Source: an uncultured Saprospiraceae bacterium
GTDB taxonomy: Bacteria; Bacteroidota; Bacteroidia; Chitinophagales; Saprospiraceae
Direction of reading: 5' to 3'
NCBI GenBank assembly: GCA_937951615.1
Contig: CALFBH010000045.1
Coordinates: forward strand, 1-64,000
DNA length: 64,000 nucleotides
A program made the translations under genes and the position numbers. Position 1 is the stretch's first letter; each line of letters opens with the position of its first letter. The notes beneath the pieces are model-generated. The model saw only the letters and a program-made list of their open reading frames with translations, was not told the origin of the DNA and did no database searches. Below, one piece after another: positions 26,814 to 34,855 of this stretch.

Positions 26814-27272
26814 TTATTTAAATAATCCGCGAACTTCAGAAATCACTGCCGCAGCAATAGCTCCGAAGAAAAGGATAGTCGCTGCCCAAATACCGCCACT
26901 GACAAATTTACCTTGTCCTGGTGTGACCACCATTTTTTTCATTGCAGCCGTAATTTCGCCTGACGCCATTCCTCTGAAAATTAAAAACAGAAGCAGGATA
27001 CCTACAATACCAACAATCAGTGGCAGAGACCCTTTAGGATTCATAACGATAGAACGGATGATGAAAAAGATCATCAGCAAAAGTGTAGCAATAACCAAAA
27101 ACTGGGCTGCTCTAAGTCCGAGATCAAACACACCTGACCCATACAGGTCTTCTCTTGTTGGATTGCCCATGCCTGAAACACCTGTAGCTGCAATAATGAA
27201 GAACAGGAGTACAATCAGCAAGCCACCAACGAAGGCAATAGTTTGACCATATTTATTTAGAAAACTATACAT
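26814..27272 (-). CDS. Small membrane protein of the ExbB-ExbD operon
   Basis: A 152-residue protein with four probable membrane helices: about 8-30 (TIAFVGGLLIVLLFFIIAAT), 49-72 (LGLRAAQFLVIATLLLMIFFI), 80-103 (LPLIVGIVGILLLFLIFRG) and 123-145. The second-to-third loop carries basic residues. I do not recognise a named family, but it lies between ExbB and two ExbDs, so it is probably an accessory part of the proton-driven complex. A 14-bp gap separates it from ExbB, implying co-transcription. Confidence 0.8.
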   Translation of the reverse strand: MYSFLNKYGQTIAFVGGLLIVLLFFIIAATGVSGMGNPTREDLYGSGVFDLGLRAAQFLVIATLLLMIFFIIRSIVMNPKGSLPLIVGIVGILLLFLIFRGMASGEITAAMKKMVVTPGQGKFVSGGIWAATILFFGAIAAAVISEVRGLFK

Positions 27273-27286
27273 AAGTATGTTTTATT

Positions 27287-28159
27287 TTAGAATTTAACTT
27301 TACCACCCAATGCACTTCTGTTGTCGATCAGTACATCTACGAGTGACGTTGAAGCATCTTCCATCTTATTCACGATACCATCAATTTTATTGACAATATA
27401 GTTATAAAAAATTTGAAGAATAATCGCTGTAATCAGACCGAATACAGTCGTCAAAAGGGCAACTTTAATACCACCTGCAACGATAGAAGGATTGATATCA
27501 CCCACCTCTTCGATTTTGTCGAATGCCTGGATCATACCGATTACTGTACCCATGAAACCAAGCATCGGTGCAATAGCGATAAACAGACCAATCCAAACCA
27601 GTCCGCGTTCCAATAATCCCATCTGAACGGAACCATAAGATACCACTGCTTTTTCTACGCTGTCCAGACCTTCGCCAGAACGTTTCAATCCTTCGTGAAG
27701 GATACTTGCTGTAGGACCAGGAGTAGATTTGCAAATTTCTTTTGCCTGCTCAAGGTCTCCATCTCTGAGCGCACCGTCAATGCGTTCCATTAATTTATCT
27801 GTATTCACAGAAGCAATATTCAGCGTGATAATACGCTCAATACAAAATGCCAGTCCTAATATCAGACAAGCCAATACGAATGACATGAACATCCAACCCC
27901 CTTGGATGAAATACTCTTTCAACAATTGATGTCCAAATTTTCTGGGTGGAACGACTGCGTCTGCGATAGCTTCTCCCGCGTTTGCTAGAGCGTCACCAGC
28001 TTCCTCTGCTGTTTCTGCTGCTGCTTCGCCAGCGTTTCCAAGTTTTTCCGCCGCACCTTCAAGTATAGTTGTCTCTTCTCCTCCGTCCTGTGCAATAGCA
28101 TAGTTCGTAGTAAAAGCAACTAAACCCATGATAAGCAGCAATGCTAATAGCTTTCTCAT
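27287..28159 (-). CDS. exbB: MotA/TolQ/ExbB proton channel protein with added signal peptide
   Basis: A 290-residue ExbB homologue. An N-terminal signal peptide (MRKLLALLLIMGLVAF...AIAQ) and an acidic Ala/Glu linker (residues 26-70) precede the core, which starts VPPRKFGHQLLKEYFIQGGWM. The core has three membrane helices: about 85-105, then SIL-containing cytoplasmic part, 187-207 (LVWIGLFIAIAPMLGFMGTV) and 228-250. GFMGTVIGMIQAF is the family signature. Such N-terminal extensions are seen in Bacteroidota ExbB. It is the first gene of the operon. Confidence 0.93.
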   Translation of the reverse strand: MRKLLALLLIMGLVAFTTNYAIAQDGGEETTILEGAAEKLGNAGEAAAETAEEAGDALANAGEAIADAVVPPRKFGHQLLKEYFIQGGWMFMSFVLACLILGLAFCIERIITLNIASVNTDKLMERIDGALRDGDLEQAKEICKSTPGPTASILHEGLKRSGEGLDSVEKAVVSYGSVQMGLLERGLVWIGLFIAIAPMLGFMGTVIGMIQAFDKIEEVGDINPSIVAGGIKVALLTTVFGLITAIILQIFYNYIVNKIDGIVNKMEDASTSLVDVLIDNRSALGGKVKF

Positions 28160-28221
28160 AATTAGAATTTGTTAAGATTTACGAGTTGTTATAGGTATTA
28201 TAGAATTAGATGAATCGTTCT

Positions 28222-28303
28222 TTGTGTTGTAGTGTTAATGTGTTGCCGTGTTAATGTACAAAAAGAACATCAACGCTTCAACTCAACAACATTCCAACAC
28301 CTT
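28222..28303. repeat. Word hairpin abutting tRNA-Ser 3' end
   Basis: The left arm (28222-28257) is GTGTTGTAGTGTTAATGTG-type words. The right arm (28264-28301) is ACATCAACGCTTCAACTC and CAACATTCCAACACC. The right arm lies within three bases of the tRNA 3' end, so the hairpin forms just after the tRNA on the minus strand. It may serve as its terminator, though there is no U-tract. Confidence 0.7.
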
Positions 28304-28304
28304 G

Positions 28305-28392
28305 CGGAGAGACAGGGATTCGAACCCTGGATACACTTGTGATGTATACACGCTTTCCAAGCGTGCGCCTTCGACCACTCGGCCACCTCTCC
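28305..28392 (-). tRNA. tRNA-Ser (anticodon GGA)
   Basis: An 88-nt cloverleaf. The acceptor stem is GGAGAGG with TCTCTCC and discriminator G at 28305. The D arm is GCCGAGTGGTCGAAGGC. The anticodon stem-loop is CACGC-TTGGAAA-GCGTG, giving anticodon GGA. A long variable arm is present (class II), and the T arm is CAGGG-TTCGAAT-CCCTG. CCA is not encoded. Confidence 0.97.
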
Positions 28393-28566
28393 AGTTTGCT
28401 TAAATTCACCTTAAATGAATTTAAAATTTCATTATTTGAAATAAAAAAATACCAGCGTTGTCCTGATGCAATCTTATATTGCATAACTCTTATGACAGCC
28501 ACAAAAATTGTAAATTAATATTACAATTCAAAACTTTTTTGTGATGGATGGTAAATAAACCCTGTT

Positions 28567-29334
28567 TTATTGCTTTTCAAATACCTTTAAGGCATTTTTC
28601 GTTGTGATTTCCGCAATTTCATCCAAAGGCATCTTTTTAATGTCGGCGAGCTTTTGAGCGACAAAACTCATATAAGCACTTTCGTTGCGTTTGCCTCGCT
28701 TGGGGGTTGGAGCGAGATAAGGGGCGTCAGTTTCTAAAACGAGATGGTCTAAAGGAATATTGTCCACAATCTCATCCAAAGCAGCTTTTTTGTAAGTCAG
28801 CACACCACCTAGTCCCATATAAAATTCCAAATCCATGATGGCTTGTGCCTGTTCGAGCGTACCACCAAAGCAATGAAAAATGCCTTGCAGACGCTCATCT
28901 TTTTCTTCCTTCACTATTTCTATAATAATATCCAAGGCATCCCGCGCATGTATGACGATGGGGACACGCAAATCCTTCGCCCAGGCAATTTGTCGGCGAA
29001 AAGCATCTTTTTGTTCTTCCAATAAGCTTTTGTCCCAATACAAATCAATTCCAATTTCGCCTACGGCACAAAATGAACGCCGCCCCAGCCAATCTTCTAC
29101 AATCGCCAGCTCGTCTTCATAATTTTCTTTTACCGAACAGGGATGTAGCCCCATCATCGCAAAACATTTGTCAGGATGTGTAGCTTCCAGTTCCAGCATA
29201 GCCTCAATCGAAGTGCTGTCAATATTGGGCAGATAAAAACGCTGAATACCAACTGCTTCGGCACGTTTTAGTACTTCTTCTCGATCTTCATCAAATTGTT
29301 TGGCGTATAAATGGGCATGTGTGTCTATTAACAT
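28567..29334 (-). CDS. tatD: TatD-family metal-dependent hydrolase
   Basis: A 255-residue TIM-barrel hydrolase of the TatD/YcfH type, magnesium-dependent DNases or deacylases. Metal-site motifs are DTHAHLY near 4, GEIGIDLYWDK near 92 (Glu), VIHARD near 126 (His), FHCFGG near 153 (His) and ETDAPYLAPTPKRGKRNE near 199 (Asp). The length is standard. It stands alone between the tRNA and a thioredoxin-like gene. The start ATG at 29334 lies directly after a word array. Confidence 0.93.
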   Translation of the reverse strand: MLIDTHAHLYAKQFDEDREEVLKRAEAVGIQRFYLPNIDSTSIEAMLELEATHPDKCFAMMGLHPCSVKENYEDELAIVEDWLGRRSFCAVGEIGIDLYWDKSLLEEQKDAFRRQIAWAKDLRVPIVIHARDALDIIIEIVKEEKDERLQGIFHCFGGTLEQAQAIMDLEFYMGLGGVLTYKKAALDEIVDNIPLDHLVLETDAPYLAPTPKRGKRNESAYMSFVAQKLADIKKMPLDEIAEITTKNALKVFEKQ

Positions 29335-29337
29335 TGG

Positions 29338-29421
29338 TTTGGTTGAGTGGTGATGGTTGAGTGGTGATGGTTGATTAGTAATTGGTAAATTGATATTCGA
29401 TTCGTAATTCGTAATTTACGA
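29338..29421. repeat. Word array between tatD and the TlpA-like gene
   Basis: GGTTGAGTGGTGATGGTTG words (29338-29378) are followed by TCGATTCGTAATTCGTAATT (29397-29416), whose inverse gives a short stem. The array fills the whole spacer. Confidence 0.6.
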
Positions 29422-30792
29422 TTATTCATTAATAAGCTTCTGAAATTCTTCCCGAATATCCCGAAAACCATCCGACAAATATCTAAAATTTCCACGCTTA
29501 TCTATAATGTTATACACAGGAAGTGAACCAACATCATAAGTTCGTAGAATCGCACTGTCGTTACTCAGTAGATTGATGCCTGGCATTTCTATGCGCGACA
29601 TGGTACTTTTCCAGACATTCGAATCACGATCCACGGATACATTAATCAGCACAATGCCCATGTTTTGCAGTTCTTTTCTAATCGCCAGTGATTTTTCAAA
29701 ACCTTTAAGACAGGGTTTGCACCAAGTTGCCCAAAAACTGAGATAGATTACTTTTCCTTTATAATCGCTTAAAGAAACTGTGCGTCCATTGGTATCTGGT
29801 AGCGTAAAATCGGGTGCAGGTCCATCTTCATCAAATTGTAGGCGGTCGCCAAACAGCACATCCAGTTTATTGGTGTATTCGGAATAAGGCCCGCTATTTT
29901 TAAAATCTCTATACTTGTTTTGAATAATTTCGGTCTGCCCATAACGAAAGGCATTATAAAATAATTTGCTCAGCATAAAAGCCTTTGTCTTGCCAGATAA
30001 ATTATTATTAATGGCTTCATAATACTCAAACTCCTCCCCTTCTGCACTTCGCGCCACACCAAGATGATTCACATAAGTAAATGCCGTCAGCAAATCCGTA
30101 TAAAATGAATATTTCAATAAAGCCGGATTATTGAGACTAAGTCCATTCAAAATACTTTTCGCCTTATTTGTTGCCTGAATGGGATCGTATTTATATTGAT
30201 TTGCCAAGAGGTAAATCATTTTATAAGTAGCGGTCTCGCATTTTATTTTATTGGATAAAAAAGAACTGCTTCCAGCAAGTGCCATTTTTTCGCTGAGCAA
30301 ACGATCCAACATACCAAAATATTCGCCTTCCGACTGATATTCGGCTTGCTGTACCAAAGCATCATCGAGCGTCAGTGGCAGAAAACTGTTGGAATAAGTC
30401 GAATTGAGAAAACCTTTCGGAAAACGACGCTGCAAATCCAAGAAAGCCTGATTGCTCGCTGCGCCACTGACCTTCAGTGTAGTCAGCACATTATAGCCAT
30501 CAAAATTAATCACCGGACTATCCGTAGGTCGTATAATCAATTGGAAAATATCCTGCCCATACTGAAACGTTACGACTTCTTCTTTATCCAATTGTAAAAC
30601 AAAAGCCTTTTGACTGCCAGTCAGATTAAAAACATAAGTCCGTTCTTCCCGCGAAATCACGTCTTCCAGAATACTCACTGAAAAACTGCTGCTACTTGGA
30701 TTATTAATTTGAACCGTAAAATTCACTTCCGCAGCGTACAGGCTGGTGAACAATAAAAACGCAATTGGCGTAAATAGATATTTTGATAACAT
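29422..30792 (-). CDS. TlpA-like thioredoxin-domain protein
   Basis: A 456-residue secreted protein. The signal peptide (MLSKYLFTPIAFLLFTSLYAAE) is followed by a beta-rich domain (about 25-130) and a helical middle. A thioredoxin-like domain occupies about 310-445: PDFTLPDTNGRTVSLSDYKG then SFWATWCKPCLKGFEKSLAI. The redox pair is WCKPC, so it should be active. Homologues act in extracytoplasmic disulfide exchange or cytochrome maturation, but the long N-terminal half suggests a Bacteroidota-specific role, perhaps nutrient stress. Monocistronic. Confidence 0.88.
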   Translation of the reverse strand: MLSKYLFTPIAFLLFTSLYAAEVNFTVQINNPSSSSFSVSILEDVISREERTYVFNLTGSQKAFVLQLDKEEVVTFQYGQDIFQLIIRPTDSPVINFDGYNVLTTLKVSGAASNQAFLDLQRRFPKGFLNSTYSNSFLPLTLDDALVQQAEYQSEGEYFGMLDRLLSEKMALAGSSSFLSNKIKCETATYKMIYLLANQYKYDPIQATNKAKSILNGLSLNNPALLKYSFYTDLLTAFTYVNHLGVARSAEGEEFEYYEAINNNLSGKTKAFMLSKLFYNAFRYGQTEIIQNKYRDFKNSGPYSEYTNKLDVLFGDRLQFDEDGPAPDFTLPDTNGRTVSLSDYKGKVIYLSFWATWCKPCLKGFEKSLAIRKELQNMGIVLINVSVDRDSNVWKSTMSRIEMPGINLLSNDSAILRTYDVGSLPVYNIIDKRGNFRYLSDGFRDIREEFQKLINE

Positions 30793-30938
30793 GGTATTGA
30801 ATTGATTGAGTAATTGAGTTGATTGGGGACAGATTTACAAAGTGCATAAAATCATGCCATTATAACATAATAAAGCAAGGCAAAGTTAGCAAGCTGACTG
30901 ATAAACAACAATTTTTATCATTTCTTAACTGATGTTTA

Positions 30939-30946
30939 TACCTTTG
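30939..30946 (+). promoter_or_regulatory. -7 element upstream of the Gfo/Idh gene
   Basis: TACCTTTG matches TAnnTTTG. It lies 53 nt before the start codon and directly before a palindrome at 30952-30986. No clear -33 TTTG is visible. Confidence 0.4.
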
Positions 30947-30951
30947 TAGCT

Positions 30952-30986
30952 AAGACCTGATAGGTTTCAAAAACCTATCAGGTCTT
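30952..30986. repeat. Perfect 16-bp inverted repeat in the 5' leader
   Basis: AAGACCTGATAGGTTT-CAA-AAACCTATCAGGTCTT is a perfect 16-bp stem with a 3-nt loop, just after the -7 element and 12 bp before the ATG. I recall very similar palindromes dispersed in other Bacteroidota genomes, so it is likely REP-like, but its position suits an operator or leader hairpin. Confidence 0.7.
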
Positions 30987-30998
30987 CAAATACAATCA

Positions 30999-32033
30999 AT
31001 GCAAACATCAATAAAATTCGCCGTCATCGGCTGCGGACACATCGGCAAACGCCATGCACGCACCATCTCTGTCCACCCAGAAGCAGAATTGGTCGCGCTA
31101 TGCGATCTTGCACCAAGACCTACGCTCGGACTTGAAGAATTTGACCTTCCATTTTTCACCAACTTAAAAACTTTGCTGGCTTCAGAAATAGATGTTGATG
31201 TCATCAGCATTTGTACGCCCAATGACCTGCACACCACACAGTGTATACAAGTGCTGAATGCTGGCAAGCACGTCGTTTGTGAAAAACCAATGGGACTCAG
31301 TAAAGCCAACTGCGAAGCAGTCATACACAAAGCCCTCAATGTCGGTCGGCAGGTATTCTGTGTGATGCAAAACCGCTATTCCCCGCCCGCTGTCTGGCTT
31401 AAAAGTCTGATGGAACAGCAAGTTTTGGGCGATATTCATACCGTACAATTAAATGGCTATTGGAATAGAGACGACCGTTATTATTTGAAAAATGGACAGC
31501 CTCATGCCTGGCATGGACAACTAGAACGGGATGGCGGGCCTTTATTCACTCAGTTTTCCCATTATATAGATTTGATGTACTGGCTTTTTGGTGATATTGA
31601 GGACATACAGGCACGATTTCAAAATTTCACACATCAACATTCCACTGAATTTGAAGATTCGGGCTTAGTCAGTTTTCGGTTTTTGAATGGCGGACTTGGC
31701 AGTTTCAATTATTCCACGGCTATCTGGGGACAAAATATGGAAACCAGTATTACAGTTACAGGTAGCAAAGGTAGCGTTAGAATTGGTGGGCAATATATGG
31801 ATAAGGTAGAATATTGTCATGTCAAAGATTATAAAATGCCCGACCTACAGCCTGTCAATCCTGCGAATGATTATGGTACATACAAAGGCTCGGCGAATAA
31901 TCACGGACACGTCTTTGCAAATGTAATTGATGTATTAAAAAACAGAACGACGATTACTACCAATGCACTTGAAGGCATGAAAGTGGTGGAGATGATTGAG
32001 CGAATTTATGCGCTGCGTCCGACAAAATTGTAG
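30999..32033 (+). CDS. Gfo/Idh/MocA-family oxidoreductase
   Basis: A 344-residue NAD(P)-dependent oxidoreductase. The Rossmann motif FAVIGCGHIGKRHARTI is near the N terminus, and CEKPMGLS (residue ~95) supplies the conserved Lys. Later segments include HAWHGQLERDGGPLFTQFSHYIDLMYWLFG near 168-197, the family's His-containing active site. Such enzymes often modify sugars for surface polysaccharides; similarity to sugar-acid dehydrogenases of the WlbA/WbpB type is possible but unproven. It is 65 bp downstream of a -7 element, with a palindrome in its leader. Confidence 0.9.
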   Translation: MQTSIKFAVIGCGHIGKRHARTISVHPEAELVALCDLAPRPTLGLEEFDLPFFTNLKTLLASEIDVDVISICTPNDLHTTQCIQVLNAGKHVVCEKPMGLSKANCEAVIHKALNVGRQVFCVMQNRYSPPAVWLKSLMEQQVLGDIHTVQLNGYWNRDDRYYLKNGQPHAWHGQLERDGGPLFTQFSHYIDLMYWLFGDIEDIQARFQNFTHQHSTEFEDSGLVSFRFLNGGLGSFNYSTAIWGQNMETSITVTGSKGSVRIGGQYMDKVEYCHVKDYKMPDLQPVNPANDYGTYKGSANNHGHVFANVIDVLKNRTTITTNALEGMKVVEMIERIYALRPTKL

Positions 32034-32139
32034 GACAAAAAACTACTACACAGCCACTTTTCTTTCAGAGATGAGGAGGCGCAAGTTTGTTTTCTTTTAA
32101 GAATAGTTGTAAATTGTACTTCAATCAAACTTTTAAAGT

Positions 32140-32397
32140 ATGACAGCAAGGGATATTAAATTTTCCATTAATCAGATATTAGACAACACTAAAGATCATA
32201 CAGTATTAGAAGCCTATTATGAAATCTTAAAAAACTTGATAAAGGTTCAAAAGAATCAGGTTGTAGGCTATGATGTAGAGGGTGAGGCTATAACAAGAAA
32301 AGTCTTAGAGAAGAATGTAACGGGTGCTTCTATGAATATTGAAAACGGTAATTTTATCCGACATGAGGATTTGAAAAAAGATATTGAAAACTGGTAA
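32140..32397 (+). CDS. Antitoxin-like protein (type II TA)
   Basis: An 85-residue protein. The N-terminal helix region (MTARDIKFSINQILDNTKDHTVLEAYYEILKN) and a C terminus with VGYDVEGEAITRKVLEKNVTGAS and HEDLKKDIENW match small antitoxins that precede RelE/ParE-type toxins in Bacteroidota. The expected toxin gene follows only as a remnant. It may be a solitary antitoxin or a domesticated regulator. The TA identity is inferred from pattern and neighbour. Confidence 0.65.
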   Translation: MTARDIKFSINQILDNTKDHTVLEAYYEILKNLIKVQKNQVVGYDVEGEAITRKVLEKNVTGASMNIENGNFIRHEDLKKDIENW

Positions 32398-32469
32398 AAT
32401 GGAGCAGGAATATTGCTTATTTATAATACTCGACAAAATCCAGATAGGAAAATGGAGGAAATTGAATAA
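32398..32469 (+). pseudogene. Toxin remnant (RelE/ParE-type C terminus)
   Basis: Directly after the antitoxin stop codon and in the same frame, a short open stretch encodes GILLIYNTRQNPDRKMEEIE and stops at 32467-32469. Toxins of this superfamily in Bacteroidota often end with I-x-DTRQNP-x-KL, so this looks like the last 20 residues of a toxin whose body has been deleted. The next gene starts seven bases later. Confidence 0.5.
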
Positions 32470-32475
32470 GCAGTC

Positions 32476-33810
32476 ATGACCATTATAATTCACGATAGTT
32501 TTTTTGCAGAAAAACAATACATCATCGACGTATTGTTGGGTGAGTATTTGGGTTTGAAATATACTGTAGAAACCAGCCCAGAACACAATTACAAAATCAC
32601 CTTCAAAAACGGAAAAACCCTGACCTTTGAAGACTCTTTTTTCAAACATTGCAAGGAGGAAGAAGGTTATTTACACCAAAAAAATATTCCGAATCATATT
32701 GAACACCTAACAACAGACTTTACAACAGAGAAGGAATTGCCTGTATTATTTGGCAACTCAGCAACAACGTTTGACACCAACAACATCAGTTATGGCTTAG
32801 ATATTTTTGCCAGTGCATTTTTTATGCTGACCCGCTGGGAAGAATATGTATTGCCTGTGCGCGACCAGCACGACCGCTTTCCGGCTAGTACTTCACTGGC
32901 TTTTCAATTTGACTTTTTGCTTCGCCCCATTGTAAACGAGTATACAGCATTGCTCTGGAACCTCATCCAGCATTTATCGCCAGATATACAAAGAAAAAAA
33001 CGCCACTTCTCTACTCTGCTGACCCATGATGTGGATACGCCTTTTTTGTGGAATCAGCCCTTGTCAGGTTTAAAAACCATTGCGGGCGATTTGCTGAAAC
33101 GCCAAAATATTTCTGCTGCAAAACAGCATTTCTCCTATTGGAAAAAAGGAAAAGACCCCTTTGATACTTTTGATGCCTTGATGGACTTATCCGAAAAACA
33201 CCATCTGCAATCCCACTTTTTCTTTATTAGCGGTGGCAATACCGACTATGAAGGTCATTATAAAATAACAGACCCAAAAATACAACAATTGCTCGCTCGC
33301 ATACAGGAGCGCGGGCATGGGATTGGCATACATCCAAGCTATGGTACTTATAAAAATATAGAACAATTAAAAAGAGAAAAAAATGCCTTGCAAGCGGTCT
33401 CTCCACAAGCGGTGATTGCCGGACGACAGCATTTTCTGCGTTGGGCTACACCCGATAGTTGGCAGGATTGGGAAGATGCAGGACTCCAATGGGACAGCAC
33501 GATGGGTTATGCTGCACATATCGGTTTTCGTTGTGGAACATGTTATCCTTTTCCGGTGTTTAATGTACTCACCCGAAAAAAGTTACAACTTATTGAACGC
33601 CCTTTACTCGTGATGGAAGTCAGTTTGTTTTCCAAACAATATATGCAGCTCGACCAGCCGACTGCTTTAAGGCATGTGCAAAAAATGATACAAACAGTCC
33701 GTCAGTATAATGGAGAATTTGTCCTGCTTTGGCACAATTCCAATTTGGTTTTAAATGGAGAAGATTATTGGGATATTTATACGGAAATATTAAATGTGTT
33801 GGTGTGTTGA
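32476..33810 (+). CDS. Polysaccharide deacetylase-family protein
   Basis: A 444-residue NodB-fold protein with an N-terminal domain (1-130) of the kind found with deacetylases in Bacteroidota. The catalytic half starts LLTHDVDTPFLWNQ near 178, with the metal Asp pair; GIGIHPSYGTYKN near 276 holds the His, and FVLLWHNSN near 415 is the final His motif. Substrate probably a surface polysaccharide. It overlaps nothing but follows the toxin remnant closely. Its last four codons (NVLVC) are encoded by the GTGTTGGTGTG word array, so the C terminus may be acquired from the repeat. Confidence 0.88.
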   Translation: MTIIIHDSFFAEKQYIIDVLLGEYLGLKYTVETSPEHNYKITFKNGKTLTFEDSFFKHCKEEEGYLHQKNIPNHIEHLTTDFTTEKELPVLFGNSATTFDTNNISYGLDIFASAFFMLTRWEEYVLPVRDQHDRFPASTSLAFQFDFLLRPIVNEYTALLWNLIQHLSPDIQRKKRHFSTLLTHDVDTPFLWNQPLSGLKTIAGDLLKRQNISAAKQHFSYWKKGKDPFDTFDALMDLSEKHHLQSHFFFISGGNTDYEGHYKITDPKIQQLLARIQERGHGIGIHPSYGTYKNIEQLKREKNALQAVSPQAVIAGRQHFLRWATPDSWQDWEDAGLQWDSTMGYAAHIGFRCGTCYPFPVFNVLTRKKLQLIERPLLVMEVSLFSKQYMQLDQPTALRHVQKMIQTVRQYNGEFVLLWHNSNLVLNGEDYWDIYTEILNVLVC

Positions 33811-33907
33811 GGTGTTGGTGTGTTGAGGTAATTCGTTTTGCGAAGCAAAACACGACAACACGACAACACAACAACACAACAACACGACAACACGACAACA
33901 CGACAAA
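33794..33907. repeat. Word hairpin with palindromic core
   Basis: The left arm (33794-33829) is GTGTTGGTGTGTTGAGG repeats. The core, TTTTGCGAAGCAAAA, is at 33836-33850. The right arm (33851-33907) repeats CACGACAACACGACAACAC. The left arm contains the stop codon of the deacetylase gene, and the right arm ends two bases before the ATG of the SDR gene. It has the most complete architecture in the window. Confidence 0.85.
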
Positions 33908-33908
33908 T

Positions 33909-34694
33909 ATGAACATTAATTTAAATGGAAAAAACGCGCTGGTTTGTGGCAGTAGTCAAGGACTTGGAGAAGCAATTGCACATGAACTTGCTGGTCTTGG
34001 CGCAAGCGTCATGCTGACTGCTCGCAATGAAGCTAAACTACAAAAAGTCCGTGCAGCCTTGCCCTCCCCCAATGGTCAGCAACACCAATACTTTGTATCT
34101 GATTTTACAAATAGTGAGGATTTGAAAAGCAAAATTGAAGCCTTGGTCAAAAAGCAAAACATTCATATTCTTATCAATAATACAGGCGGGCCAGCAAGTG
34201 GTCCGGTTTTGACTGCCAATGTACAGGATTTTTTACAGGCTTTTCACAATCATGTTGTTTGTAATCAAATATTGGTGCAAGCGACAGTGGACGGTATGAA
34301 AGCTGACCGATATGGACGAATTATCAATATCATTTCCACTTCTGTAAAACAGCCTATTCCCGATCTTGGCGTTTCCAATACAACGCGAGGGGCGGTGGCG
34401 AACTGGGCAAAAACAATGTCCAATGAACTCGCTCCTTATGGTATTACTGTGAACAATCTTCTACCTGGTTCTACTAAGACTGACCGGCTGACTTATATCA
34501 TAGAAGCACAGGCAACAAAGCATGGACTCAGTGCGGAAGCCAATAAAGAAAACTGGCTCAAAGCTATTCCTATGCAGCGTTTTGCAGAACCGGAGGAAAT
34601 TGCCGCAGCAGTAGCTTTTTTGGCCGCGCCGGCTGCTTCTTATATTACTGGAGTTAATTTGCCTGTCGATGGTGGGAAGACTCGGTCGCTTTGA
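33909..34694 (+). CDS. SDR-family protein lacking the Tyr-x-x-x-Lys motif
   Basis: A 261-residue SDR starting MNINLNGKNALVCGSSQGLG (cofactor motif GSSQGLGEA). NNTGGP near 88 and the C-terminal GVNLPVDGGKTRSL are normal. However, the catalytic region reads IISTSVKQPIPDLGVSNTTRG then AVANWAKTM: the Tyr position is Ser/Asn and the Lys is replaced by Arg. This matches a non-canonical SDR subgroup with SNxxR that may have altered or no oxidoreductase activity. An upstream extension to 33729 is rejected because it is encoded by the word hairpin and the previous gene. Confidence 0.85.
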   Translation: MNINLNGKNALVCGSSQGLGEAIAHELAGLGASVMLTARNEAKLQKVRAALPSPNGQQHQYFVSDFTNSEDLKSKIEALVKKQNIHILINNTGGPASGPVLTANVQDFLQAFHNHVVCNQILVQATVDGMKADRYGRIINIISTSVKQPIPDLGVSNTTRGAVANWAKTMSNELAPYGITVNNLLPGSTKTDRLTYIIEAQATKHGLSAEANKENWLKAIPMQRFAEPEEIAAAVAFLAAPAASYITGVNLPVDGGKTRSL

Positions 34695-34698
34695 TTCA

Positions 34699-34820
34699 TT
34701 GTTTCATGGTTGGATTGTTTTTCATTGCTGCATTGTTTTTTGGCTTCATAATTGAAATAAATATACCGTCACGTTTTAAATACAGTTTTTAAACTTAAAC
34801 TTGTACTTAAGCTTAAACTT
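34699..34820. repeat. Word arrays before the 504-residue secreted protein gene
   Basis: TTCATTGTTTCATGG words (34699-34740) follow the SDR stop codon. AAACTTAAACTTGTACTTAAG words (34786-34820) precede the next gene and match the right arm at 13062-13098. Confidence 0.55.
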
Positions 34821-34855
34821 ACTCAGATTACATCATCAAAATAGTGTGTACAACC

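Noticed and set aside
33851-33907. Possible CRISPR array (CACGACAACAC repeats)
   Set aside because: Repeats are too short, irregular and without unique spacers, and no cas genes are nearby.
33729-33908. In-frame N-terminal extension of the atypical SDR
   Set aside because: Overlaps the deacetylase gene and the CACGACAACAC word array; the SDR fold starts at 33909.
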